NCBI RefSeq assembly: GCF_004345645.1
Contig: NZ_SLWS01000004.1
Location: forward strand, 682,001 to 746,000
Length of the DNA: 64,000 bases
Origin: Actinocrispum wychmicini
GTDB lineage: Bacteria; Actinomycetota; Actinomycetes; Mycobacteriales; Pseudonocardiaceae
Reading direction: 5' to 3'
Position numbers and translations under genes: made by a program. Below, piece by piece: positions 17,258 through 31,065 of the stretch (position 1 is the stretch's first letter; the number at the start of each line of letters is the position of its first letter). A model generated the notes under the pieces. That model searched no databases. It was not told where the DNA came from and saw only the letters and a program-made list of their open reading frames with translations.

Positions 17258-17944
17258 GTGCCGGGGGTGTATCGCTTGATCTCCTGTGCGCTGTTGCTGC
17301 TCGTGGTCGTCGGCTGTGCGGCACGACCGCCCCGCGGCGTCGTCGACGAACCCGTGGCCGCCGCTGAAAGCACAGTGGACACCCCGGTCTCGACCAGCTC
17401 GGTCCAACCGTCCGCGCGGAAGCCGCCCACGAGCTCGGCGCCCAAGTCGACGACGCCACCGCCGCAGCGGCCACCGGCTCACCCGTGCCGGCACACCGAC
17501 CTGCGGTTCGATCGCGGCCCGTTCCGGCAGATCGAGTTCGGCGGAGACGGGTCCCTGGTGACCGCGGGTATGGACTTCCAGTTCACCAACACCGGTGCCA
17601 CACCCTGCACGCTCCAGGGCTGGCTGACCATCAAGGTGATCGGTGAGGCCACCATCAAGGGGTGCGCGATCAGCGACCCCGATCCCACATGCGGCCAGCT
17701 GATCGACACGACGTCGGTCAAGAACGTGCCCACCACCAGGCTGCCCGGCAACGCGGCGACGGTCACCCTGGCCCCCGGCCAGCAGACCGCCGCCACCGTG
17801 GCATGGCCGCACTGTCCGATGCGGGGCTACGAGATCCAGGTCGTGGTGCCCGGCGACGCGACGCCCATCGTCGCGCCGGCCGGGCAGGTCCCGGTCTGTG
17901 CCGGCACAGTTCTTAAAATCACGCCGCTCGGCACCACGCTCTGA
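17258..17944 (+). CDS. DUF4232-type lipoprotein
   Basis: This lipoprotein of about 228 residues has a signal peptide ending in a lipobox, LLVVVGCAA. A Thr/Pro/Ser-rich linker follows (about 35-85), then a compact outer domain beginning PCRHTDLRF with GATPCTLQGW and CQLID-like cysteines, as in DUF4232. GTG 17258 and GTG 17267 are both possible starts. The role is unknown; such proteins sit on the outer face of the membrane. It ends 1 bp before the convergent carboxylase stop. Confidence 0.75.
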   Translation: MPGVYRLISCALLLLVVVGCAARPPRGVVDEPVAAAESTVDTPVSTSSVQPSARKPPTSSAPKSTTPPPQRPPAHPCRHTDLRFDRGPFRQIEFGGDGSLVTAGMDFQFTNTGATPCTLQGWLTIKVIGEATIKGCAISDPDPTCGQLIDTTSVKNVPTTRLPGNAATVTLAPGQQTAATVAWPHCPMRGYEIQVVVPGDATPIVAPAGQVPVCAGTVLKITPLGTTL

Positions 17945-17945
17945 G

Positions 17946-23417
<5,472 letters not shown>

Positions 23418-23606
23418 CGGCAGAGCCTCCCACAGTCCCCTACCCGAAGAAGGCGACGTCCGGGTCACGGAGCGTCGCCTCCACCTCATGACTAGCCTGA
23501 TCGATTCTGCTCGATCCACCAATGGTCGCGCTCGCGCATGCCCACGCCCCCACGTTGTGGGGTTCCTACAAAGGGCCTGGCGGTCGCCGGTGTGATCTGT
23601 GCCGTG

Positions 23607-24620
23607 TCAGGCGCCGAAGTGCCCGGTCAGCCAGGCGCGGGTGGCATCCCGGTAGTCGCTGGCGTTCCGGTGCAGAGCAAGCGAATGCCCCGCCCCCGGC
23701 AGAACGTACGTGGTCAGGTCAGCCGCCGCGCTGTAGTAAGGAGCCTCCTGTGCGCGCAGCGAGGCCGCGCTGCTGCAGTCCCGCAAAGCGAGCAGGCCGC
23801 AGAACAGCACGTCCTTGCTTCCGACCGCCTGGAACACCGGCACGTTGATGCCCAGCGTGGTGGGCAGCACGATGCCGAACACCGCGACCGTGCCCATCCC
23901 GGGCACCGAGACCTCGTCCTTCGTCGCTTCGTCGGCCGCGATGACGCTCGGGTCCGCGTCGGAGGTGTTGTAGAACAGGGGAGCTCGCGCGCCGGGTTTG
24001 GTGGTGAAGTACAACGGATCCGTGCCCAGGCTGGCCAGGGTGGGGTCGATGAAGGCGGGTTGCAGGCCGAGCGCGGCGCCGAGGACGAGGGCCGGTACGG
24101 ACGGCATGTGGGTCATGCCGCTGAGGACCACGCCGTCCACGTCGTGGTAGGTGGCGGCTTCGGCGGCGACGATTCCGGAGCCGACCGAGTGGCCGACGAT
24201 GACGACCCGGTTGAACTGGACGCCGCCGACGTGTCCGGCGCGCAGGTGGCCGATGACTTCGTGCATCGAGGCGGATTCCACGTTGATCAGCAGCGGGATG
24301 CTCAAGGGATGCGTGCTCGCGCCGGTGCCGAGGCGGTCCACCGCGAACGTGGCCTGGCCGTGGTCGGCCATGTCCCGTTGGTACGACGCGCCGGGGATGT
24401 CCCAGTAGGCGCGGTTGTAGGTGCCGCCGTGCACCAGGAACTGCACCAGGTTCGGTGCCGGGCCGGCGGGCAGGCACAGTTGGCCGCTCACCGTGGCCGG
24501 CCCGGTGGGGCCGGTGACCGGGAGCTCGGTGACCGAACAGGTGGCTGCGTCCGGTGTCGCGGCGGCGACGCCGGAGAGCAGGAGGGCACAGGCCAGCACC
24601 ACAGGGGCCAGGAGTTTCAC
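23607..24620 (-). CDS. Secreted alpha/beta hydrolase
   Basis: This 337-residue exported hydrolase has a signal peptide at about 1-24 (cleavage near VAAATPDA). The nucleophile is in IVGHSVGSG, the acid in GSKDVLF and the histidine in PGAGHSLALH. The segment YNRAYWDIPGASYQRDM is closely echoed by the hydrolase at 55550. I chose GTG 24620, 12 bp after the upstream P450 stop, so the two form an operon. It probably cleaves an ester outside the cell. Confidence 0.82.
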   Translation of the reverse strand: MKLLAPVVLACALLLSGVAAATPDAATCSVTELPVTGPTGPATVSGQLCLPAGPAPNLVQFLVHGGTYNRAYWDIPGASYQRDMADHGQATFAVDRLGTGASTHPLSIPLLINVESASMHEVIGHLRAGHVGGVQFNRVVIVGHSVGSGIVAAEAATYHDVDGVVLSGMTHMPSVPALVLGAALGLQPAFIDPTLASLGTDPLYFTTKPGARAPLFYNTSDADPSVIAADEATKDEVSVPGMGTVAVFGIVLPTTLGINVPVFQAVGSKDVLFCGLLALRDCSSAASLRAQEAPYYSAAADLTTYVLPGAGHSLALHRNASDYRDATRAWLTGHFGA

Positions 24621-24631
24621 CACAGCGCCTT

Positions 24632-25975
24632 TCAACGGGACGTGACGATCATGGGGAGCTGATTGGGTTGCATGGTCGCGGCCAGCTTGGCGTGCACGTG
24701 GATGCCCGGCACCGGGGTGAGCCGCCAGCGGGCGCCGATGGTCGCCGCGACGATCGCGACCTCCGCCTGGGCCAAGGTCGCGCCTGGGCAGTACCGGGCA
24801 CCGGCGCCGAACGGGATGTACGCGCCGCGAGGTAACGCCGCGGCCCGGTCGGCGGTCCAGCGGTCCGGGTCGAACCGGGCCGGATCGGGGAACCAGCGCG
24901 GATCCTGGTGCAGGGTGTGCTGGCTGACCGCGACCTCCGCGCCGGCCGGGATCGGCACCCCGCCGAGCACGACGTCGGTCCGGGCCCGGCGCATCAGGAT
25001 CAGCGGCGAGCTGCGGCGGACCACCTCGCTGAGGATCTGCCTGGTGTAGACCAGCCGCGGCAGGTCGTCGTACCCGGCCGGGCGGCCGGCGAGCACGCGA
25101 TCGAGTTCGGCGTGGAACCGGCGTTCGATCTCGCGCCGCTGGGCGATCTCGTGGAAGAACCAGGCCAGCGCCACCGCGGTGGTCTCCGCGCCGGTGGTCA
25201 GCAAGGTGATGACCTCGTCGTGGATCTCCGTGTCGGTCAGGCCTTCGCCGGTGTCCTCGTCCCGCGCCGCCAGCAGCATCGAGAGCAGGTCGCCGCGGTC
25301 CTGCTCGTCGGCGCGGGCGGCGACGATCGCCGCCGGGATCACCTGCCGCAGCCGGGCGGCCGCCCGGTCGAACCGGCGGTTGGCCGGAATCGGCAGCCGT
25401 TCCACCACGCGCGGCGAGAACGCGCGGACCAGCACGGTGTCCAGCATGATCGGGATGGAGCGCTGGATCTCGGCGAGCACGTCCGGGCCGAGCGCGGTGG
25501 CGAACAGGGTCTGTCCGGCGACGGACAACACCAGGTCCTGCATCCGTTCGTCCACGGCGACGACCTCGTCCGGCTGCCAGCCGTCCGCCAGTTCGGTCGC
25601 CAGCCGGGTGATGGTCCGTGCGTACCGCGCGATCCTGTCCTGGTGGAACGCCGGCATGACCATCCGTCGGTGGCGTTGGTTGACCTCGCCGTTGGACGTC
25701 GCCAACCCGTCGCCGAACAGCGGGCGCATCTTGTCGAACGCGATGCCCTTGTCGTACTTGGCCGCGTCGGTGACCAGCAGCTGCCACGCCAACTCGGGCG
25801 TGGTCGCCAGATACACCGGCATCGGGCCGAGGAAGAGCCGGACCACCTCGCCGTGCTCGCGCACGGACGTCAACAACCGCAACGGATCCCGTAAGAGTGA
25901 GACGGTATGGCCCAGCAAGGGCCAACGGCCAGGAACGATCGGGGCGAGCCCCCGCGCGGCTGTCACGTTCACCAC
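24632..25975 (-). CDS. Cytochrome P450
   Basis: This P450 has about 447 residues. The I-helix motif reads TTGAETTAVALAW, ExxR is in EVVRRSSPL and the haem loop is PFGAGARYCPGATLA. The N-terminus (IVPGRWPLLGHTVSLLRDP) and haem loop resemble actinobacterial terpene-oxidising P450s, which I recall rather than tested. GTG 25975 and 25972 are both plausible starts. It is followed by a secreted hydrolase in the same operon and faces the DUF574 gene. Confidence 0.87.
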   Translation of the reverse strand: MVNVTAARGLAPIVPGRWPLLGHTVSLLRDPLRLLTSVREHGEVVRLFLGPMPVYLATTPELAWQLLVTDAAKYDKGIAFDKMRPLFGDGLATSNGEVNQRHRRMVMPAFHQDRIARYARTITRLATELADGWQPDEVVAVDERMQDLVLSVAGQTLFATALGPDVLAEIQRSIPIMLDTVLVRAFSPRVVERLPIPANRRFDRAAARLRQVIPAAIVAARADEQDRGDLLSMLLAARDEDTGEGLTDTEIHDEVITLLTTGAETTAVALAWFFHEIAQRREIERRFHAELDRVLAGRPAGYDDLPRLVYTRQILSEVVRRSSPLILMRRARTDVVLGGVPIPAGAEVAVSQHTLHQDPRWFPDPARFDPDRWTADRAAALPRGAYIPFGAGARYCPGATLAQAEVAIVAATIGARWRLTPVPGIHVHAKLAATMQPNQLPMIVTSR

Positions 25976-26025
25976 CTCGTGCACTGATGACGCTGAGCAA
26001 CCTAGCAACGGGTGAGGGTGGTGTC

Positions 26026-26046
26026 CCCGATCTATACACGATCGGG
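26026..26046. promoter_or_regulatory. Inverted repeat between divergent P450 and DUF574 genes
   Basis: CCCGATC and GATCGGG flank the AT-rich loop TATACAC in a 113-bp divergent gap. It is a candidate operator or promoter element for either gene. No dedicated regulator is adjacent. Confidence 0.4.
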
Positions 26047-26088
26047 TGACACATACCGGACTTCACCGACACCGTAAGGTGGTTTGCT

Positions 26089-26901
26089 GTGTCCGATACT
26101 TCATCGTGGGTACCGACCGACGTCGACGTGAACCTGCCGAACGCGGCCCGGATCTACGACTACTGGCTGGGCGGCAGCCACAACTTCGGACCAGACCGGA
26201 CGCTGGCTGAACAGGTCCTCACCATCATGCCGGGCATCCGGGACGCGGTCCGGCTCAACCGGGCGTTCCTCGCCCGCGCCGCCCGGTTCATGGTCCAGTC
26301 CGGCATCCGGCAGTTCCTCGACGTCGGCTCCGGCATCCCCACGGTCGGCAACCTGCACGAGATCGTCCAGCGGATGGACCCCGAGTGCCGGGTGGTGTAC
26401 GTCGACCGCGACTCCATCGCCGTCTCGCACAGCGAACTCATGTTGGGACACAACAAGAACGCCGCCGTCGTCCAGGCCGACCTGCGGGACCGCGACGGCA
26501 TTCTGAACGCCGACGCCGCCCGGCCGCTGCTGGACCTCAGCCAGCCGGTCGGCCTGTTCATGCTGCTGCTCCTGCACTTCGTGCCGGACGAGTGGGATCC
26601 CGCCGGCATCGTCGCCGGCTACCGGGACGCGTTGGCGTCCGGCAGCTACATCGCGATCTCGCACGTCGCCGCGGACAGCGGCACCCCCGGCCTGACCGAG
26701 GCGATCGAGGCGTACAAGAGCACCCAGACCCTGCCGACGCCCCGCACCAGAGAGCAGCTGCTGCCGTTCTTCGCCGGATTCGACCTGGTCGAACCCGGGC
26801 TGGTGGGCTGCGCCGAGTGGCGCCCGGCGGGCACCGGCGACGTCTCCGACAGCCCCGAGATCAACGCGCTGCCCTACGCGGGGGTGGCCCGCAAGCCTTA
26901 G
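26089..26901 (+). CDS. DUF574-family SAM-dependent methyltransferase
   Basis: This 270-residue protein carries the family opening VNLPNAARIYDYWLGGSHNF and the motif FLDVGSGIPTVGNLHEI, with VYVDRDSIAVSHSE binding SAM. These proteins are abundant in actinomycetes, and most substrates are unknown. GTG start at 26089 with AAGGTGG upstream. It stands alone and may be unrelated to the neighbouring P450. Confidence 0.92.
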   Translation: MSDTSSWVPTDVDVNLPNAARIYDYWLGGSHNFGPDRTLAEQVLTIMPGIRDAVRLNRAFLARAARFMVQSGIRQFLDVGSGIPTVGNLHEIVQRMDPECRVVYVDRDSIAVSHSELMLGHNKNAAVVQADLRDRDGILNADAARPLLDLSQPVGLFMLLLLHFVPDEWDPAGIVAGYRDALASGSYIAISHVAADSGTPGLTEAIEAYKSTQTLPTPRTREQLLPFFAGFDLVEPGLVGCAEWRPAGTGDVSDSPEINALPYAGVARKP

Positions 26902-26977
26902 TGGTCGCCGAGCTGTTGACCATGGCGGTCCGGGGTTGGAAGGTACTGGGCAAGGGGGGCCCAAGCTGGGGGTGCGG

Positions 26978-28042
26978 ATGTTGCGTATCCACTTCACCGA
27001 CGACGACCTCGCGAGGATCCGGATCCGCTCGGATCCACACCCGCTGTGGGAGGTGCTGCTCAGCCTGCACCTGCTGCAGACCCGGCACGCGGTGCTGATG
27101 TTCGGCGCCTGGCGGCGGGACGTCCGGACGGCGCTGCGCCCGACCGACGACATCCTCACCACGCTCGCGCCGCCGAAGGGCTACTCGCCGGACTTCCTCA
27201 CCCCGCTCGTGGACAGTCCGGACCTGGAAGCCGGCCTCGAAGTCGTGCTCCGCACCGGAAGTGACACGCTGTCCACCGACATGTCCCGGCTGGCGTCCCA
27301 GACCACGTTGCCGAGCTGGGCGAACCGGCTCGCGGCCGGCGACGCGGACATGATGCGCCGGCTCGCCGACTGCATCCGGCAGTACCACGCGAAAGCGTTG
27401 CAGCCCTACGCGCAGGTGCTCCAGGCGTATGTCCGCGCGGACTGGGCCAGGCGGGCGGAACTGGCCATGACGTACGGCCTCGGGCACGTACTGTCCACAT
27501 TGCACCCGACGATCCGGTGGCGGTCACCCGTGCTGGAAGTGGGCTACCCGGTCGACCAGGACCTGTACCTGGCCGGCCGGGGCCTGGTGCTGGTCCCGTC
27601 GTTCTTCTGCTGGCGGATGTCGATGACGGTGGCGGATCCGGCGTTGCAGCCGGTGCTGGTGTACCCGGTGGACCCGGTCCCGGGCTGGACCGCGAAACGC
27701 CACGATGTCAGCAGGACCGACCGTGACTCGCTGGTCGCCCTGATCGGCCGGACGAGAGCCCTGGTGTTGCTGACCATCGCGGACCGGCCGTACCTGAACA
27801 CGACCGAACTCGCGCGTGCGGCCGGCACGTCACCCGCGGGCGCTTCCCAGCACGCCACCGTGCTCCGTGAGGCCGGCCTGGTGATCACCCAGCGGCGCAA
27901 CGGTTCCGCTGTGCACACACTGTCCCAACGGGGTGCCGTGTTGCTCGGCCGGTCCGGGGGTCCGGCCGAGCTGGCGCGGGACGTGCGCTGGTCCTCCGGC
28001 GCGTCGGACGCCGCCGGAGGACCGGACCGTCAGGCGGAGTAG
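26978..28042 (+). CDS. ArsR-type winged-helix regulator with long N-terminal domain
   Basis: This 354-residue protein opens MLRIHFTDDDLARIRI, the start of a DUF5937-like domain found fused to ArsR-type winged helices in actinomycetes. The C-terminal part (about 255-330) has TRALVLLTIADRPYLNTTELARA and SPAGASQHATVLREAGLVITQR, a clear ArsR helix-turn-helix and wing. The long middle is probably a ligand or partner domain. I chose ATG 26978 after a G-rich ribosome site. Its target is unknown. It overlaps the convergent peptidase by 13 bp. Confidence 0.82.
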   Translation: MLRIHFTDDDLARIRIRSDPHPLWEVLLSLHLLQTRHAVLMFGAWRRDVRTALRPTDDILTTLAPPKGYSPDFLTPLVDSPDLEAGLEVVLRTGSDTLSTDMSRLASQTTLPSWANRLAAGDADMMRRLADCIRQYHAKALQPYAQVLQAYVRADWARRAELAMTYGLGHVLSTLHPTIRWRSPVLEVGYPVDQDLYLAGRGLVLVPSFFCWRMSMTVADPALQPVLVYPVDPVPGWTAKRHDVSRTDRDSLVALIGRTRALVLLTIADRPYLNTTELARAAGTSPAGASQHATVLREAGLVITQRRNGSAVHTLSQRGAVLLGRSGGPAELARDVRWSSGASDAAGGPDRQAE

Positions 28043-28695
28043 CCCTTCGGCGGGATGAGCGTCGCCAGCTGGTTGAACGTCAGCCAGTAGATCTGGTTAC
28101 CGCCGAAGCTGGCCGGGTCGGCGATCTCCACGGTCATGTCGGAGCTGTCGTAGCCGATCACGGTGAAGTAGTGGTAGATCGTGTAGTTCGGGTAGCCGGG
28201 CGGGTGGTTGCTGGCCGGGGCCACGATGTTCGCCACGATCGCGTAGCCGTTGTCGACGTCCAGCACGATGTCCCGCCACAGCAGGTCACGCTGGGCCTGG
28301 GTGGGCGGGTCGTTCGGCATCTCCTTGGTCTCGTACCAGCCGGTGCCGAGGTCCTGGTTGAGCACCCGGGTGACCTGGCCGATCCAGTCCGTGCCGTTGG
28401 TCGTGGTCGGCAGCTGGTCGGCGAGCGTCCCCTGGCTCGGCGGGTTGCCGTCGCGGGCCGAGATCGCGATCCGGGTGGCCGCCGGGCCACACCAGTACCC
28501 GGTCTGCTGCACCTGGTACTGGATGTTCAGCACCGCCATCGCCCGGACACCCTCGACCTTCGCGGGCGCTGGCATCGACCGAGTCCAGTCCGGCGGCGTG
28601 ACCAGGTTCTTCGCCGGCGCCGCGCCGGCCGTCAGGGGTGCGCAGACCAGGCCGGACAGGGTCACCGCGGTCAGGACCAACGCTTTGAGTCTCAT
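28030..28695 (-). CDS. Secreted C39-like cysteine peptidase
   Basis: This 221-residue exported protein has a signal peptide at about 1-25 (GLVCAPLTAGAAPAKN). The catalytic cysteine is in QQTGYWCGPAATRIAI, the histidine in IYHYFTVIGYD and the acid in EIADPASFGG, the order of the Peptidase_C39_2 family. Start ATG 28695 has GGAGGAG upstream. Stand-alone secreted members are common in actinomycetes and their targets are unknown; no bacteriocin leader or ABC domain is present. Confidence 0.82.
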   Translation of the reverse strand: MRLKALVLTAVTLSGLVCAPLTAGAAPAKNLVTPPDWTRSMPAPAKVEGVRAMAVLNIQYQVQQTGYWCGPAATRIAISARDGNPPSQGTLADQLPTTTNGTDWIGQVTRVLNQDLGTGWYETKEMPNDPPTQAQRDLLWRDIVLDVDNGYAIVANIVAPASNHPPGYPNYTIYHYFTVIGYDSSDMTVEIADPASFGGNQIYWLTFNQLATLIPPKGYSA

Positions 28696-28841
28696 CTGCC
28701 GACTCCTCCAGTGCAGGGTATGTTGGCGATTAACCAACGATCTGATGCTGGGACGCGTGGTATTCACCCGGCAACCGGATTCACGTGAGGCTGAATCCAC
28801 CCGGCGGAGAACTTCTCACGAACATCCGCGATCGTCGGAAT

Positions 28842-29215
28842 ATGACAGCCCCCAGCGGTGTTGCTCCCGGTGTGCGGAAGGGGGAGCAGCCTCCGTGGGT
28901 GGTGCCCGACGAGCTGTGGGCACGGATCGAACCGCTGTTGCCGGTCGTGCCGCGACGTCCCGACCACCCGGGACGTAAGCGTCTGGACGACCGGAAAGTC
29001 CTGTGCGGCATCCTGTTCGTGCTCTACACCGGCATCCAGTGGGAGTTCCTGCCGCAGGAGCTGGGCTACGGGTCCGGGATGACGTGCTGGCGGCGGCTGC
29101 GGGACTGGAACCGGGCCGGGGTGTGGCAACGGTTGCGCGAACGGCTGACGACCGAGTTGCGCGGCGCGGACACGGTGGACTGGTCGCGGACGGAGATCGA
29201 ACACTCGGACGATCC
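28842..29215 (+). pseudogene. IS5-family transposase remnant (N-terminal DUF4096-type part)
   Basis: The frame opens MTAPSGVAPGVRKG and has the IS5-type helix-turn-helix domain: WARIEPLLPVVPRRPDHPGR, DDRKVLCGILFVLYTGIQW and MTCWRRLRDWNRAGVWQRL. Similarity stops at about DTVDWSRTEI, exactly where intact elements continue into the DDE catalytic domain. The remaining frame runs through a hairpin into repeat copy C and stops at 29291. No catalytic domain is nearby, so this is a dead fragment. Confidence 0.85.
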
Positions 29216-29222
29216 GCGAAGC

Positions 29223-29254
29223 CCCGGGATGCCCCGGCAAGCGGGCACCCCGGG
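29223..29254. terminator. Strong GC hairpin after the IS remnant
   Basis: CCCGGGATGCCC pairs with GGGCACCCCGGG with one G-T mismatch around an 8-base loop. It directly precedes repeat copy C. It may terminate transcription from the IS remnant or be an end of the old insertion. There is no T-run. Confidence 0.5.
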
Positions 29255-29259
29255 ACGGG

Positions 29260-29423
29260 AGGCCGTGTCTCGGAGTCCCCGTCCGCGATAGCCGGGCCGA
29301 GGTGGTCCCTGGCGCCACCGCCGAAACGCCCGAATACAACCCGGTATTAGGGCGCTCCTGCGGCGACGCCAGGAACCACCTCGATCCCGACTCTCATCGA
29401 ACGGGGACTCCGAGACACGACCT
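29260..29423 (+). repeat. Palindromic-ended element, copy C (164 bp)
   Basis: It begins AGGCCGTGTCTCGGAGTCCC and ends GGGACTCCGAGACACGACCT, with arms paired at 22 of 23 positions. The core matches the other copies in its ends but has drifted in the middle and is one base shorter than the in-frame copies, so the shared peptide frame shifts once. It lies between the IS5 remnant and the stop of the convergent P450, 4 bp from that stop. Confidence 0.88.
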
Positions 29424-29426
29424 GGG

Positions 29427-30632
29427 TCACCAGGTGACGTACAGGTCGGCCGGTCGCGGGAAGAACGGGAACAGCCAGGCCGGCTCGGTCTCCGGGGCCG
29501 CCAGGTTCAGCTCCGGCGCCATGCGGACGATCACGCCGAGCAGTTCCTGCATCTCGGCGCGGGCCAGTTGGCCGCCCACGCAGTAGTGGATGCCGGCGCC
29601 GAACGACAGGTGCTTGTTGTCGGCGCGGGCGAGATCGATCGAGTCCGGCTCGTCGAACGCCCGCCAGTCCCGGTTGGCCGAACCGAACGCCGGGATCACC
29701 GGTTCACCCTTGCGGATGAGCACACCCTCCACTTCGACGTCCTCCAACGCGACCCGCAGCGCGCCGAGCCCGTTGGAGACCTGGGCGTAGCGGAGCATCT
29801 CCTCCACTGTGGAGTTGATCAGCCCGTGGTCGGCGATCACCGCCTCGAACCGCTCCCTGGCCCGCAGCAGGTGCGTGATCATCTGCGCGATCCCGCTGGA
29901 CGTGGTGTGGTAGCCGCCCAGCAGCAGGGTCATGCCGACACCGCAGAACTCCTCGGTGCTCAGCCGGTCGCCCTCGTCGTGCACCTGCGTCAACGCGGTG
30001 AGCAGGTCGTCGCGGGGCTCGGCCTGTTTGAGGTGCATCAACTCGCCGAGGTACGCCATCAGCGCCCGACCGGCCGCCTTCGGCTCCTCGGCGCCGCCGC
30101 CGGACTTGTTGACCACGCCGATGGCCAGGTCGCCCCACTCCCGGAACTGGTCCCAGTCCGGCTCGGGCACGCCGAGCAGCTCGCAGATGGTCACGATCGG
30201 CAGCGGCAGCGCCACCTTCTCGACCACGTCGGCCGGGTTGGGGCCGGCGAGCAGTTCACCGACCAACAGTTCGCAGCGATCCCTGATCCACGTGCGCAGC
30301 CGTTCGACCCGGCTGGCACTGAACGCGCGCACCACGAGTTTGCGCAACCTGGTGTGGTTCGGTGGATCGAGCACGATCATCGACCGCAACCCCTCGAACA
30401 CCGGCACCAGCAGCGGCGCGCCGGGCAGGGTCGCGGCTTCCTTGCTGAATCTCAGGTCGGACACCACGAACCGGACGGTCTCGTACCGGGAGACCACCCA
30501 GCCGCGGTGGCCGGTGGGTAGGACGATGGGGGCGACCGGTTCCCGCTCCCGCAGCTCGGCGTACTCCGGCGCCGGATCGCCCAGATTGGTCCACGAGAAC
30601 GGGAATGATCGCGTCTCGGCCTCAGTCGTCAA
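29427..30632 (-). CDS. Cytochrome P450 with unusual I-helix motif
   Basis: This 401-residue P450 is of the actinobacterial CYP107-like size. ExxR lies in VEEMLRYAQ and the haem loop is FGAGIHYCVGGQLAR. The oxygen-activation motif reads LLGGYHTTSS: a histidine stands where an acidic residue is almost always found. The start TTG 30632 follows GGAG at a good distance. An ECF41-type promoter lies 55 bp upstream. It belongs to the sigma regulon and probably acts in the same pathway as the SnoaL-like/FAD pair. Confidence 0.88.
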   Translation of the reverse strand: MTTEAETRSFPFSWTNLGDPAPEYAELREREPVAPIVLPTGHRGWVVSRYETVRFVVSDLRFSKEAATLPGAPLLVPVFEGLRSMIVLDPPNHTRLRKLVVRAFSASRVERLRTWIRDRCELLVGELLAGPNPADVVEKVALPLPIVTICELLGVPEPDWDQFREWGDLAIGVVNKSGGGAEEPKAAGRALMAYLGELMHLKQAEPRDDLLTALTQVHDEGDRLSTEEFCGVGMTLLLGGYHTTSSGIAQMITHLLRARERFEAVIADHGLINSTVEEMLRYAQVSNGLGALRVALEDVEVEGVLIRKGEPVIPAFGSANRDWRAFDEPDSIDLARADNKHLSFGAGIHYCVGGQLARAEMQELLGVIVRMAPELNLAAPETEPAWLFPFFPRPADLYVTW

Positions 30633-31065
30633 ATCTGCTCCAACCGTTTGCTGGTAACGGCGGGATCTTTCCCGCTCACCAGTTCCGACGCAGCGGCGCG
30701 CGATTCTGTGACATGCCGGATCCATTTAATACAGGCGACCGAGGTCATTTTGTTAGGAGCCGTGGACGGGCATATTCGCGGTGCTTGAGTGCAATGCCCA
30801 CTTTGGGTCGATCGATTCGTCAGGTTTGAGTGGATTCGTGGGCGGAGCGCGGTTCACTTTGTTAGTCATCGTTCAGGGAATTGTCGTGCGGCGGCCGCCA
30901 CCGGATGGTCGGGGCGCTGGACGGACGTCCGCTTATGACGCTGCGTACAGGTCCGGTGCCGCCGTTCAGGTGACGGCGTCGATCACCCGCCACAAAAGTG
31001 ACGGTCCGTGCTACGGCGACAATGACCGGCGGGTGGCCGCGGTCCCGGCTGGTACTATCGGATAT
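30633..31065. other. 433-bp divergent intergenic region between P450 and sigma gene
   Basis: Apart from the P450 promoter at 30687-30713, no second copy of the sigma-type promoter is visible facing the sigma gene itself. It contains no convincing reading frame. The sigma gene's own promoter could not be identified by eye. Confidence 0.6.
30687..30713 (-). promoter_or_regulatory. ECF41-type promoter of the P450 gene
   Basis: On the minus strand, TGTCACA, 16 bases, then CGTC. This is the published promoter signature for ECF41 sigma factors. It faces the P450 and ends 55 bp before its start. The same pattern recurs at 33999 and 40005 and, as far as I could find, nowhere else in the window. Confidence 0.85.

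Noticed and set aside
23546-23565. Short hairpin CCCCAC-GTT-GTGGGG after the carboxylase start region as a regulatory element
   Set aside because: Six-base GC arms are expected by chance in DNA of this composition, and no gene start or end fits it.
23607-26072. A single 821-codon frame joining the secreted hydrolase and the P450 region
   Set aside because: The upstream part is a wrong-frame reading of the P450. The hydrolase has its own GTG start and signal peptide.
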